Positions 34,005 through 43,080 of a DNA stretch of 56,443 bases are shown one piece after another (the first letter of the stretch is position 1; each line of letters opens with the position of its first letter). The DNA is taken from NCBI GenBank assembly GCA_024233575.1, contig JACKPN010000012.1, positions 1-56,443 of the forward strand, read 5' to 3'. The stretch is from Chlamydiales bacterium. GTDB lineage: Bacteria; Chlamydiota; Chlamydiia; Chlamydiales; Criblamydiaceae. The translations under genes and the position numbers were made by a program. The notes under the pieces were generated by a model. The model ran no database searches, was not told where the DNA came from, and saw only the letters and a program-made list of their open reading frames with translations.

Positions 34005-37000
34005 AAAGCCCTTCGTAGCTCAAATTTATAACTATCCACAATCTCTCCTTCCCTCTCTGTACTCGTACTATGATTAAAGTCGAAACGCCCTTCCCACCAA
34101 TCCTTCTTTCCAAGAACAACCGACACCCCCCCAACAGGCCGCGCCTTACCGCGTGCGACAGTATCGTAGACATAACCGCCATAGCTTTGGAAGATTGCTA
34201 ACTGGCACAGTTTCTTTTCGAGATAGAAATAGAAGGTATGGTCCTCTCGGTTTGTCAATGGCACCGGATTAAAAGGAAATCCGTTAGCATCTATCCGTGT
34301 GACGATAGAGGTACGGTTCTCCTTGTCAAGCCCATAGTTTAAGGAAAAGTTGCTATCCCTTCCCAGCCACTGTTTGACGGAGGAATCGGGGAAAGGACGA
34401 AAAACAACAAGTCCTACTGCCGACCATGATGATGCGGCGTTTGTCAGTCCAACCAAATTATATCTATTGAGAGCAAGGGCGAGCTCTGCTTCAAGCCAAC
34501 GGCGTATCCTCTGCTTGCGGCCAACCAAGACGCGGTCTTTTGTTCCATGCTGCAAAGTTGTCTCGACGAAATCCCAGCATGGGGAATTGAGCCATCCGAG
34601 CACTGTCCATTGTCCCGTTGAATCATAGACCGATGCTTCACCTCCGGCGCCAAAGATACCTTCAGCAAGGAAAAGCGTTCCTAGCACGTTCATCCCTGAA
34701 CAAAAATCATTACCGATAGCGATGAATCCTCGCGGGACTGTCTCGTTTGCATCTTCAAGAACCCCGTACATGTTGATGAAGTCGTTAACATGAATAAGAT
34801 CCCATTCTGCCCGGCATGATAGATAAGAATATGACAGAAGATAACTCTTTCCGTAGAGCCTGCTGAAATGCTCGCGCTGATCGTCGCCGGTCTTACGATA
34901 TTCATAGTTGCCAGCCATATAAGGGCTATGATCCGCCAAAAGATCATGCTTAGCGCGTCGCAACGACTCATTACCGGGTTGTCTGCACTCGGCGATATTC
35001 AGGGCCGACAAGCTGCGGCGCCAGCTTCCCAGGACGTACTCCACGTCGGCAACGCTGGCGAGAAGGTCTACATTCTCTGGATCTTCAGCATAGAGGCGAC
35101 ACAGAATTTTCTCTGCTAAACCAACGTTACCCGTTTCACGGAACCAGCGTGCCCGCGTCTGCAGAAGCGTGACAGTTTCGCGTGGATCGTTCGCTGTTGT
35201 TTCCCGCAGTATCCGTGCTGCAGAGCCGAAATATTGGTTTTCGATTAGAAAATTTGCATAGTCGATTCGCAAGCTAAAGTCGGTAGGTGACTGCTGTAAA
35301 AGCTTACGGAAAATACCGCGAGCCCACACAGGTCTATTCAACCGAGCATACACATGTGCTAAGATCATATCCTGCGAATGATCGCGTGAGGGCATCAGCT
35401 CTAATTTATGTCTGGCACTGCAAAAAAATGGTTTAGCCTCGCGGTCTTTCTCTTTTTCTGTTAGGGCTAACGCATAGTAGTAGTGAGAAAGATAATCTCC
35501 GGCTTCCAAAACAAAATAACAGCGGAAGTAGCGGATCGATGCTGTGAAGGCCCCTTTTTGATAGGAGATGATTCCCAGCTGCTTCCATGTGTCAGCATCA
35601 TTAGAATCTTTTTCCAATACGCGGAGGTAGAGTTCTTCAGCCTGATCATACATACCGGAGTCGGCAATGATTTTTCCAAGCCCTTTCAAGCGCGGCAGAC
35701 GTTCTTCATCTCTAGGGATGCGGGTGACGGCATAAGCAAGAAGCTCTTTATCCTGTAACTGTGCAGCAGCACCGATATAAGCGTCTAAGACAGTGTCAGT
35801 GGCAAGATCTTCTTCATCGACAAGGTCGACAGCTTCATCGGCGTTATGGGTGTCGACCAGATGCTGCAGCCATTTGCCTTTTTCCGTTTTTTCACTCTCT
35901 TCGGCATGTTTTACAACATAAGCAAGCTGGTCATCATCAAGCTTTTCTCCCCAAAGGCTTAACAGCGTTTGCATATCCGGGTTGTCGAAAGACTTATCTT
36001 TTGCCAGTTCAAAAAATATGCCGGCAGCGCGCTTTTTTAACTGACCATCGACCAGTAAATACCCTAATGTGCGTTTTTTCTGTCCGCTAATGTCGGGATT
36101 TTGAAGCTGTTTATCGACAACAGTTAGAAAGGAAGACCGCAGAGCATCGGCTTTCTTCGCTGCCGAGGCTAGCGCTGCTAGCGACACATCGCTGATGATG
36201 ATATCTCTGCCTATTAACTCTTCAACCTCATTAACGGCTGCATCGTCCCCGTTGATGACACGTGAAGCTGCAAGAAGAAGACGGTTGACTGGTGAATCCG
36301 TACGTCCGACAAGCTTTTCGGCGATGTCCAGGGACAGTTTCTCTTCACCATGTGCAAGAGCCGTCGCATAGATCTGCATCAGAATGTCCTCTTCAACAGT
36401 GTCGTCTTCTTTTAAAAAACGACGTACCTGGTCATCTTCTCCCTGTGCGGTGGAAAGAAGCATCCACGCTTCATCAACATCGGTGTCCTTGGGCAGATTA
36501 TGACTGCGCAGCTCTTCAATAAGGTCAAGACCTTCCTCTGTCATTTTTAGATCGACATACGTTGTCGCCAACTCGAAAAGTTCATCATCGTCAATGTTTT
36601 CAAAAGAGTGAAAATTTCCTAATATTTCTTTTGCGAGCCTATCGTAGCCTTTACGATGATACAAAGAGACAAGAGTAGCTAGCTGGTCATCAGAAAATTG
36701 ATGCGCTGCATGGAGGCGCTGTAAAAGCGGCTCCGTCTCTACACCGCGTGCCAAAGAGAGAATAACGGTAAGAAAAGGATCATTCAGCAGACGCTCTTTT
36801 CCTACTTGCTCCATGATGGAATCAGCCAGAGCTTTATTGTTATTAACCGCTGAAAATTCGGCAATTTTCAGAATAAGTTCTCTACTGACTGCAGAAAAAT
36901 TGATCTGTTTGACGATTGTACTCAAATACTTCTCGCCATCAGATGTGTATAGCGCCGCTTTTACAAGATCTGGAACCAGCGAATCAGGGAGTTTTTTTGC

Positions 37001-37876
37001 TTCGAATATTTTGTTAAGATAACGGAATAGTTCTTCATCGCTTCCCATGCTCCCCAAAATACTCGACTTCGCGACGATCAAAGGCCGCTCGTATTCTTCG
37101 TCCTTCGAAGCGGTATTGATAATCTCCAAAGCATCGCGGTACAAGCCGCGATCGCTAAAGAGATAAGCAAGATCGATAATACTGGTAAGATCGCCATTAA
37201 CAGCTATATATTTTCTTGCTAAAGCAACGGCACGCTGTTGCTCACCTTCATCGGTAAGGAGGCCGACAGCGATACGCACCGACTCCGGTTGCAGCTTATC
37301 CATGGGAAAGTGTTGGATCATCTCTGTGGCTGTAGCAAGGGCGGTGGTATAGTCGCCACGCCGCGCATAGAGAAAAACAAGATCACGATACTCTTCTTCT
37401 GTAGCATCATATTTGTTGATGATCTCCCTAAGCACAGCAACAGCACGGCTGACCTCTCCAAAATGTCTATATAGCGCTGCCTGCTCTCTCAAAATCTTCA
37501 CAGAAGGACGAAGACGATAGATATCGCTCAAGTTTTGAAGGTAATCGTAAGGGCGGTCGGCATCTTGATACATGCCGCCAAGAAAAACAAAAGCATCCAG
37601 GTTACGGCTGTTTTCACCGACATAATCCTCCATGATGTTGATCGCATCGTCGGTATCGGCAAACTCCAGGTCGATCCAAACCAGAGGCATCGTCACAGAA
37701 ATCGTACGGTCGCCGTCGTCGTATAGGGACTTATACCCTTCATATGCCTGTTCAAACTGCTTGTCGTAGTAATACATCAAAGAGAATTCTTTTTTCGTCG
37801 GAATCAGATAGACGCCAAGAACAAGGGCGAATGCGGCAACAGCAAACACTGTAATGTAATAGGAGCGCCAATTCAT
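34001..37876 (-). CDS. pelB: Pel outer-membrane export protein PelB (TPR scaffold plus beta-barrel)
   Basis: The 1291 aa protein has one N-terminal membrane helix (residues 6-26), then about 900 residues of TPR-like helical repeats (for example YDQAEELYLRVLEKDSNDAD and WKQLGIISYQKGAFTASIRY) and a C-terminal part rich in alternating polar/apolar strands ending in a Phe (FELRRAF), as outer-membrane barrels do. PelB of P. aeruginosa (1193 aa) has exactly this plan: the TPR region guides polymer and binds PelA, the barrel carries it across the outer membrane. The ORF overlaps neighbours by 4 bases on each side (ATGA). Confidence 0.92.
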   Translation of the reverse strand: MNWRSYYITVFAVAAFALVLGVYLIPTKKEFSLMYYYDKQFEQAYEGYKSLYDDGDRTISVTMPLVWIDLEFADTDDAINIMEDYVGENSRNLDAFVFLGGMYQDADRPYDYLQNLSDIYRLRPSVKILREQAALYRHFGEVSRAVAVLREIINKYDATEEEYRDLVFLYARRGDYTTALATATEMIQHFPMDKLQPESVRIAVGLLTDEGEQQRAVALARKYIAVNGDLTSIIDLAYLFSDRGLYRDALEIINTASKDEEYERPLIVAKSSILGSMGSDEELFRYLNKIFEAKKLPDSLVPDLVKAALYTSDGEKYLSTIVKQINFSAVSRELILKIAEFSAVNNNKALADSIMEQVGKERLLNDPFLTVILSLARGVETEPLLQRLHAAHQFSDDQLATLVSLYHRKGYDRLAKEILGNFHSFENIDDDELFELATTYVDLKMTEEGLDLIEELRSHNLPKDTDVDEAWMLLSTAQGEDDQVRRFLKEDDTVEEDILMQIYATALAHGEEKLSLDIAEKLVGRTDSPVNRLLLAASRVINGDDAAVNEVEELIGRDIIISDVSLAALASAAKKADALRSSFLTVVDKQLQNPDISGQKKRTLGYLLVDGQLKKRAAGIFFELAKDKSFDNPDMQTLLSLWGEKLDDDQLAYVVKHAEESEKTEKGKWLQHLVDTHNADEAVDLVDEEDLATDTVLDAYIGAAAQLQDKELLAYAVTRIPRDEERLPRLKGLGKIIADSGMYDQAEELYLRVLEKDSNDADTWKQLGIISYQKGAFTASIRYFRCYFVLEAGDYLSHYYYALALTEKEKDREAKPFFCSARHKLELMPSRDHSQDMILAHVYARLNRPVWARGIFRKLLQQSPTDFSLRIDYANFLIENQYFGSAARILRETTANDPRETVTLLQTRARWFRETGNVGLAEKILCRLYAEDPENVDLLASVADVEYVLGSWRRSLSALNIAECRQPGNESLRRAKHDLLADHSPYMAGNYEYRKTGDDQREHFSRLYGKSYLLSYSYLSCRAEWDLIHVNDFINMYGVLEDANETVPRGFIAIGNDFCSGMNVLGTLFLAEGIFGAGGEASVYDSTGQWTVLGWLNSPCWDFVETTLQHGTKDRVLVGRKQRIRRWLEAELALALNRYNLVGLTNAASSWSAVGLVVFRPFPDSSVKQWLGRDSNFSLNYGLDKENRTSIVTRIDANGFPFNPVPLTNREDHTFYFYLEKKLCQLAIFQSYGGYVYDTVARGKARPVGGVSVVLGKKDWWEGRFDFNHSTSTEREGEIVDSYKFELRRAF

Positions 37877-40119
37877 TCGGAAATCTCTTTCTCAATACGT
37901 ATTTTTAACGGTCCGCCACCGATCATTTCGTCAAAAGCCGTCAGATTATTGTCATCGACTGCGATAGACTCTTTCTTTCCATTTAATGAGACTGTATAGA
38001 CGCCATTTTCCGGAACAACCCAAATCATTTTTAGGGGATAACGTCCAATTGCCATACAGTTGACGCCTTTATCGTCATGTTCAACATGGGTGATTTCCCG
38101 CGTACTGCTCACCAAGTAAGGACGCCCTGCAACAGGATTGCAGTAATATTCATCGCTATCCTTCAAGGTGATGACAGGACGGTCGACAGCGGCATCAAGG
38201 TAGACAAAGAGGCTCCCTAGTTGCCGTCTCTGACCGACTATCCCTAAGGAATTGTCAAAATCTACGGCGGAAAACGCTGCCTGATCAAAGCGTATGGTCT
38301 GCAGCTTGCCACGATTGAGAAAACGCCAGGAGCGGTCACCGATATTGTCTATCTTCATGGAGTAAAAGCCTGCTGCGATTTCGGCGAAGTGGGAAGCATC
38401 GATCGGGATAAACTCACGGCTCAACAGATATTCAATATTCTGCAGCAAAGCGTTCAAGCTGGCGAACTTTTCCCCTGAATACATGTGATAGTAAAGATTG
38501 ATCGGTTTGACACGTATAGGACTGCCGGTATTGCTCCAGGTATCGACAAGCTGGTTGAAGCCGTAAAACTTCTTTGTCCACAAGGCTGTATAGGTATTTT
38601 CGTTGCTTGCCGAAGCATAGATCTGGCGATAAGGGCCTGTCGTGCGTGAAATCGGGCGCACCCATGCATACGAAGCGTGGTAGCTATCGAAGCGCGTGTC
38701 GCCGCCATTAAGATTCCGTACACCCACCCTCTTCACATCTTCCAAGGCTTCAACGAATGGTTGGCAGTTTCCCGACCATTGGTACAGTTCGACCTTTTTT
38801 CCTTCCGGGGCAAACTGGTCGATGTAGGCGATCGATCCGCTTACTTCTTCTTTCAAGTTGAAAGGGTGGTTCGCGAAAGCGCGGGGAATATCATATCCTT
38901 CGCCAAGCTTAGGATAGTGAAACTCCTTTTCCCGCTCCGACACTTCGCGTCCATCAATGCGATCGATCGCATTTTCTGCTTCTCCCAGTAAGCTATTATC
39001 TTCCCAGGAGCCTAAAGGATATAGATGCAGGTAGGGCTTCTCTGCTGCCGGTACGTAGTTTTTGAAGAATCCCCAATCGAAAGGGTGGCTATAAGTATGG
39101 CTGGCCACTTCGACCTGAGGGAGCTTAAACAGGATGCGCGCCGCCTCCTGGCTTTCCGGTAATCCTACCCAACGCGGATCGATATCGGCAGCGATTGGCG
39201 CAACGGTAACCGGAAGTTCAGGATAGGCTTCAATGACTTCCTTCCTAATAACATGAGCCGTGATCCAGTTTTCTTTACGAAAAGGATCGATCTGTGTGCG
39301 GCTATTCCATCCGTCGCCATCAATATGACTGTAATAAATCCGACATCCCGCCAATGTCGTCGTATCGGGTATCGGCATGTTTTCTGCGTTGTATGCCTTT
39401 TTGAAAAAATAGAAGGGATTGATATACCAGCGCCGGAACTCTTTATCACCCTCAAACGTATAGTATACATCGTAGTAGGAAGCGGCATATCCTCCGTGTG
39501 ATGTGGTTGCTACGAGAATACTTTGTTTTTTATCATTTCTGCCGATGTTCGCTTGTAAAAATACTTCAGCGTCCTCTTCAATCGGCACGATCACGGGATA
39601 GGGGTGGAGAAAATCGACATACTGCCTCTCAAAGCCCACCATCCTGGGATCCATCTTCGTAAATCGCGTGTTATAGGTGCTGTTAACCCAACGATCGCGA
39701 TACGCTAACCCCATTGCTTTCCAAATATCGCGCTGCTGATTGAAAAATCGAGAAGGGGGATTACCCATCAATACAAATTTTTTTCCTGCAGCAAGAAGGC
39801 TTCTGATCCAATCGGCGAGAGTTTTAGTCTGCGTTTCGCTCAGATCATTATCCAGCCAAAGCAAAGCGCCGAGAAGGTCGTCGACATCCTCAACCTTCGG
39901 CAAGGGATCGTCCAAATGATGGTAATCAATGATAAGGCCATTTTGCTCTATCGGCATCGCAGCGTATTGATGGACGTAGGAATACCAAACATCAGGACCG
40001 CTTTCCAAATTATAGAGACCTATCACACGTCGTGGCAAACGCGCATCTTCACCACATAAAGGATGAAAAACTAACAGACTGAAAATCAGGACGTAAGCAA
40101 TGGCATTAATGGCTTTCAT
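37873..40119 (-). CDS. pelA: PelA deacetylase part
   Basis: The 748 aa protein has a signal peptide (residues 1-23, cleavage near CGEDA) and is the deacetylase half of PelA. Metal/catalytic residues are visible: SHIDGDGW with Asp267/Asp269 and SHTYSHPFDW with His341 and His345, the CE4-like D and H-x3-H motifs. Upstream of it is the flavodoxin/Rossmann-like segment also found in PelA. In P. aeruginosa one 948 aa PelA carries hydrolase and deacetylase domains; here the hydrolase part is encoded separately just upstream with a 4-base overlap. It would deacetylate Pel in the periplasm, needed for export through PelB. Confidence 0.92.
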   Translation of the reverse strand: MKAINAIAYVLIFSLLVFHPLCGEDARLPRRVIGLYNLESGPDVWYSYVHQYAAMPIEQNGLIIDYHHLDDPLPKVEDVDDLLGALLWLDNDLSETQTKTLADWIRSLLAAGKKFVLMGNPPSRFFNQQRDIWKAMGLAYRDRWVNSTYNTRFTKMDPRMVGFERQYVDFLHPYPVIVPIEEDAEVFLQANIGRNDKKQSILVATTSHGGYAASYYDVYYTFEGDKEFRRWYINPFYFFKKAYNAENMPIPDTTTLAGCRIYYSHIDGDGWNSRTQIDPFRKENWITAHVIRKEVIEAYPELPVTVAPIAADIDPRWVGLPESQEAARILFKLPQVEVASHTYSHPFDWGFFKNYVPAAEKPYLHLYPLGSWEDNSLLGEAENAIDRIDGREVSEREKEFHYPKLGEGYDIPRAFANHPFNLKEEVSGSIAYIDQFAPEGKKVELYQWSGNCQPFVEALEDVKRVGVRNLNGGDTRFDSYHASYAWVRPISRTTGPYRQIYASASNENTYTALWTKKFYGFNQLVDTWSNTGSPIRVKPINLYYHMYSGEKFASLNALLQNIEYLLSREFIPIDASHFAEIAAGFYSMKIDNIGDRSWRFLNRGKLQTIRFDQAAFSAVDFDNSLGIVGQRRQLGSLFVYLDAAVDRPVITLKDSDEYYCNPVAGRPYLVSSTREITHVEHDDKGVNCMAIGRYPLKMIWVVPENGVYTVSLNGKKESIAVDDNNLTAFDEMIGGGPLKIRIEKEISE

Positions 40120-40958
40120 TTTGGTTCGGGTATCACCTTTTGTAAATCGATCGTAGAAACATAAGGAACAAAGCCATTGTTTCTTTCTACCTGGTAAATT
40201 TTTCGTATCTCATCGGAATCGTCAGGATTCCAATAGTCCAAGGTGAACACTCTTAGCTGCGGGTTGGCTTGCTGTGCCTTCTTTAATAGCTCGACCTGCC
40301 TTTGATACTCTTCTTCTGGAACATGCTTATAGCTCTTAGTTGTAAAATCGTAAGTACTATAAACAGACTCGCCCAGTTCGATGTTAATCTGATCGGCAAG
40401 CTGCGGCAACAGTTCATACGCACGGTTCATCATCAATATTGCTTCAGGGTAATGCAGATGAATTGCTTTGACAAGGTTGACCGCTGCCTTCTTCATCCCG
40501 GCATATTTCTCCGGATTACGCTGTTCCAATGCAGCGGCATCATCAAGATTGTCGAGAAAAAGACCATCATAACGTTCGAACAACAACCGCGGGATCAACT
40601 GCTCGATCACCATCTTGACCCATTGTTTATTACGGATATCGATTACATAAGTTCCAGGCCAGTTGGGATTTTCTTCTATAACGAGTCCTGCTTGCTCAAT
40701 CTCCGGAAAATACCAACGATGATTTCCCACTTCCATTAAACTAATGTAGCCTAACACCTCTTTTTCTTTTTCGATGAACCCCTCAAGAAGCGGATTGCCT
40801 TGACTGTCCATGACAATAACAGAATAATCACGCAACTGCTTCGGATTGATCCCTTGCGAATAATCAACAACCCAACGCGTTGGCTCTATAGAAAATACAT
40901 TCGCGAAAGTAAAAAGAAACAGCCAGAATGACAATCTGATTTTTTTTCTCATCATCAA
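40116..40958 (-). CDS. pelA: PelA hydrolase part (GH114/GH166-like)
   Basis: The 280 aa protein has a signal peptide (LSFWLFLFTFANVFS, cleavage near residue 24) and the glycoside hydrolase fold of PelA's N-terminal domain, related to endo-alpha-1,4-polygalactosaminidases. The strand-end motif YDGLFLDNLDDA (near residue 130) holds candidate catalytic Asp residues and a Glu in INIELGESVYSTYDF is a candidate partner. It would cut Pel in the periplasm. First gene of the pel locus, joined to the deacetylase part by ATGA. Three Met codons open the frame (40958, 40955, 40952), and a TATAAT lies only 6 bases upstream of the first, so a slightly later start or a leaderless message is possible. Confidence 0.9.
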   Translation of the reverse strand: MMMRKKIRLSFWLFLFTFANVFSIEPTRWVVDYSQGINPKQLRDYSVIVMDSQGNPLLEGFIEKEKEVLGYISLMEVGNHRWYFPEIEQAGLVIEENPNWPGTYVIDIRNKQWVKMVIEQLIPRLLFERYDGLFLDNLDDAAALEQRNPEKYAGMKKAAVNLVKAIHLHYPEAILMMNRAYELLPQLADQINIELGESVYSTYDFTTKSYKHVPEEEYQRQVELLKKAQQANPQLRVFTLDYWNPDDSDEIRKIYQVERNNGFVPYVSTIDLQKVIPEPK

Positions 40959-40964
40959 TATTCC

Positions 40965-40970
40965 ATTATA
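40965..40970 (-). promoter_or_regulatory. Putative -10 element of the pel locus
   Basis: TATAAT on the minus strand, ending 6 bases before the first pelA Met. The region where a -35 should lie (about 40987-40994) is inside the decayed MITE copy and reads TCATTT, a poor match. The call is the hexamer plus position; any use is inference. Confidence 0.4.
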
Positions 40971-40975
40971 TATGA

Positions 40976-41102
40976 AAGCCGCTTGCGAAATGATTGGATC
41001 GTTTTTCCTGCAATTTTCCTTTCATTTCGTGTTCGTTCACGCAAATTGTCAGCTACAAAATTGCTAGAAAAACCACACCCGACCAATTTTGTTAGTGGCT
41101 CT
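40976..41102. repeat. MITE-like repeat, copy B (decayed, inverted)
   Basis: This aligns with the reverse complement of the intact copies at 2-161 and 54871-55030: both ends are recognisable (AAAGCCGCTTGCGAAAT and TTTTGTTAGTGGCTCT), as are the TTTTTCCTGCAATTTTCC and CTACAAAATTGCTAGAAAAACC segments. About 30 bases around the inner hairpin are deleted and there are many substitutions, so it is an older insertion. It fills the gap between the pel locus and fumarylacetoacetase. Confidence 0.8.
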
Positions 41103-41118
41103 TTAGGGTCGAATTCTA

Positions 41119-42492
41119 TTAGCGAGGTTGAACAACAATACCGCGGCATTCACCAAAACCGATACGTGGTTTTCCTTCCTTGTAGGCATATGCGCGCAAG
41201 ATCACTTCATCGCCATCCTGCAAAGCGCGGCGCATTGTTCCATCAGGAAGCTCTATCCCTTTGGATCCCGGTTCGACGATCTCTAGTAAACTTCCTTTGG
41301 AATCATCAGTCTCGCCGGAAATCGTCCCGCTTCCCAACAAATCGCCGGTCCTCAGATTAGCGCCGGAAGAGGTATGGTGAACAAGCATCTGCGCAATGGT
41401 CCAATACATTCCCTCAAAGTTTCCTTTGCTAAGTAGCAGCGGCGCCATTTTCTGCTCACGCATCTTTTCAGAAGAAAGGTACACCTCAACAGTGATATCG
41501 AGCGCCCAGTCTTCTTCGCTTTTTAAGTAGTCGAGAGTCTCAGGGTCGCCTTCTTTTCTTGGGGGGCCGGGGACACGGTAGGGTTTCAATGCTTCAAGGG
41601 TCACCACCCATGGACTGATCGATGTGGCGAAGTTCTTACCGTTGAAAGGTCCAAGCGGCTGATATTCCCACTTCTGTACGTCGCGCGCCGACCAGTCATT
41701 GATGATGACCATCCCAAATAGATGATCGGCAACATCAGCCATGGCGATTGGCTGCCCCAAGGGATTGCCCGCTCCAACAACGGCGCCAAGTTCGATCTCG
41801 TAATCGAGCAGCTCGCTCGGCTTGTAAACGGGAGCCTCTGCTCCGGATTCTAGGATTTGTCCTTTAGGACGGACGATATCAGTACCGCTGACCACAACAG
41901 AACTGGCGCGCCCATGATAGGCGACAGGAAGATGCTTGAAGTTCGGCATCAATGGATTATTCGGACGAAATCTCTTGCCTACATTACGCGCATGATTTTC
42001 CGAAGTATAGAAATCTGTGTAGTCGCCAATTTTAAAAGGCAGGTGCATGTCGACATCAGTCATGGGCACCATGATCATATATCTCAGCTCTTCATTATCT
42101 CGCAGTATTGATGACTTTTCATTCATAAGTCTCTGCAGCAAATAGCGTGTATTTTCCCAGATTTTCGGTCCCATCGCCATAAAAGCATTCAGCGTTGATT
42201 TGCTAAGGGCCTGCTGAACTTCTGGTGGCAGATCACACAGCAGCTTAGCTCTGATAGCACGCTTCAAGTCAATGATACGATCGCCGATCGCCACACCGAT
42301 CGTATGATCATTAGGCGTTTCTTTTCTCGAAAACACTCCAAAAGGAAGGTTTTGTATGGGGAAATCATTGATAGATTCGTTAGCGCAATCGATCCAGCAA
42401 CGAAGATTATCTTCATCAACATCTTCATCGACTTCGACAAGTCCGCAGGAGATCTCCAGCTCTTCGATGGTCATCTCCTCGATCGGCTTCAT
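41119..42492 (-). CDS. fahA: Fumarylacetoacetase
   Basis: Hydrolyses fumarylacetoacetate, the last step of tyrosine breakdown. The 457 aa protein carries DFPIQNLPFGVFS at the usual N-terminal position, DYTDFYTSENHA (metal and catalytic block near 165), YHGRASS, the glutamates of LDYEIELGAV, and INDWSARD. It is preceded by an unusual acidic extension of about 33 residues. Two starts (42492, 42474) lack a good Shine-Dalgarno; the frame is open upstream to 42612 across an A10 run (see finding). No other tyrosine-degradation gene is in the window. Confidence 0.92.
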   Translation of the reverse strand: MKPIEEMTIEELEISCGLVEVDEDVDEDNLRCWIDCANESINDFPIQNLPFGVFSRKETPNDHTIGVAIGDRIIDLKRAIRAKLLCDLPPEVQQALSKSTLNAFMAMGPKIWENTRYLLQRLMNEKSSILRDNEELRYMIMVPMTDVDMHLPFKIGDYTDFYTSENHARNVGKRFRPNNPLMPNFKHLPVAYHGRASSVVVSGTDIVRPKGQILESGAEAPVYKPSELLDYEIELGAVVGAGNPLGQPIAMADVADHLFGMVIINDWSARDVQKWEYQPLGPFNGKNFATSISPWVVTLEALKPYRVPGPPRKEGDPETLDYLKSEEDWALDITVEVYLSSEKMREQKMAPLLLSKGNFEGMYWTIAQMLVHHTSSGANLRTGDLLGSGTISGETDDSKGSLLEIVEPGSKGIELPDGTMRRALQDGDEVILRAYAYKEGKPRIGFGECRGIVVQPR

Positions 42493-42569
42493 CTCAAGGA
42501 GATCTTTCTTCTCGAATGGGGTGATCTTCCAGTCGCTGGGAGGGGCGTCTTTCTCCTCTTCAGCTGCTG

Positions 42570-42995
42570 CTAGTTTTTTTTTTCCAGCAAATGCCCGACG
42601 TAACTTAAAGGCTTATCATTAATGATCGGCTCTTCCTCGAAGTTTTCTTCTTCAAGGGGATCTAGATTGATTGGCTCTTCTTCTAGAGGGCTTTCATGCA
42701 GGGGTGTTGTTTCCAACGGCTCCTCATAGAGAGGCTCGCCTTCCGGCGCCTTGATCTCAGGCCTCTCTTCGGCTTCATCTTTTTCCAGCACATGATCTGT
42801 CCCTTGTACCTGATCTGCATCAGGATTTTCTTGGGTTTCATGCACAGGCTCGATGAAATCACTTGTTTCTTCGTAAGGAGCATTCGGTTGGGGCCAGTTA
42901 AATTGATTCGATTGCGCAGCCGCTTGATCATCGGCCTGCAGATAAGTACAAACGAATAGGATGGGTAAGAGCGATCTCAACAAAGCTTTCATCAT
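42570..42995 (-). CDS. Secreted acidic low-complexity protein with PLxE repeats
   Basis: The 141 aa protein has a signal peptide (LLRSLLPILFVCTYLQA, cleavage before DDQ). The rest is low-complexity and strongly acidic, with repeated units of the form EPLxEEPL, xPLHESPLEEEP and LDPLEEE between about residues 75 and 125. The start at 42995 has GAGGA eight bases upstream; a longer frame from 43022 is less likely. It resembles the next secreted gene in plan, so the two may be diverged duplicates. The gene ends inside an A10 run directly ahead of fumarylacetoacetase. Function unknown. Confidence 0.65.
   Translation of the reverse strand: MMKALLRSLLPILFVCTYLQADDQAAAQSNQFNWPQPNAPYEETSDFIEPVHETQENPDADQVQGTDHVLEKDEAEERPEIKAPEGEPLYEEPLETTPLHESPLEEEPINLDPLEEENFEEEPIINDKPLSYVGHLLEKKN
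42574..42583 (-). other. A10 homopolymer run at the end of the secreted acidic gene
   Basis: Ten consecutive A on the minus strand, just before the TAG of the upstream gene. A shift to the -1 frame here bypasses that stop and enters the frame of fumarylacetoacetase, which is open throughout. Such runs are known sites of RNA-polymerase slippage and of sequencing error. Confidence 0.6.
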
Positions 42996-43080
42996 AGCAG
43001 CGTCCTCATTCCGTGAGTTCACGTTTTTTGGTAATATAATTTTTTCTTAAAAAGATGACAATCAAAAAATTGATAAACCA

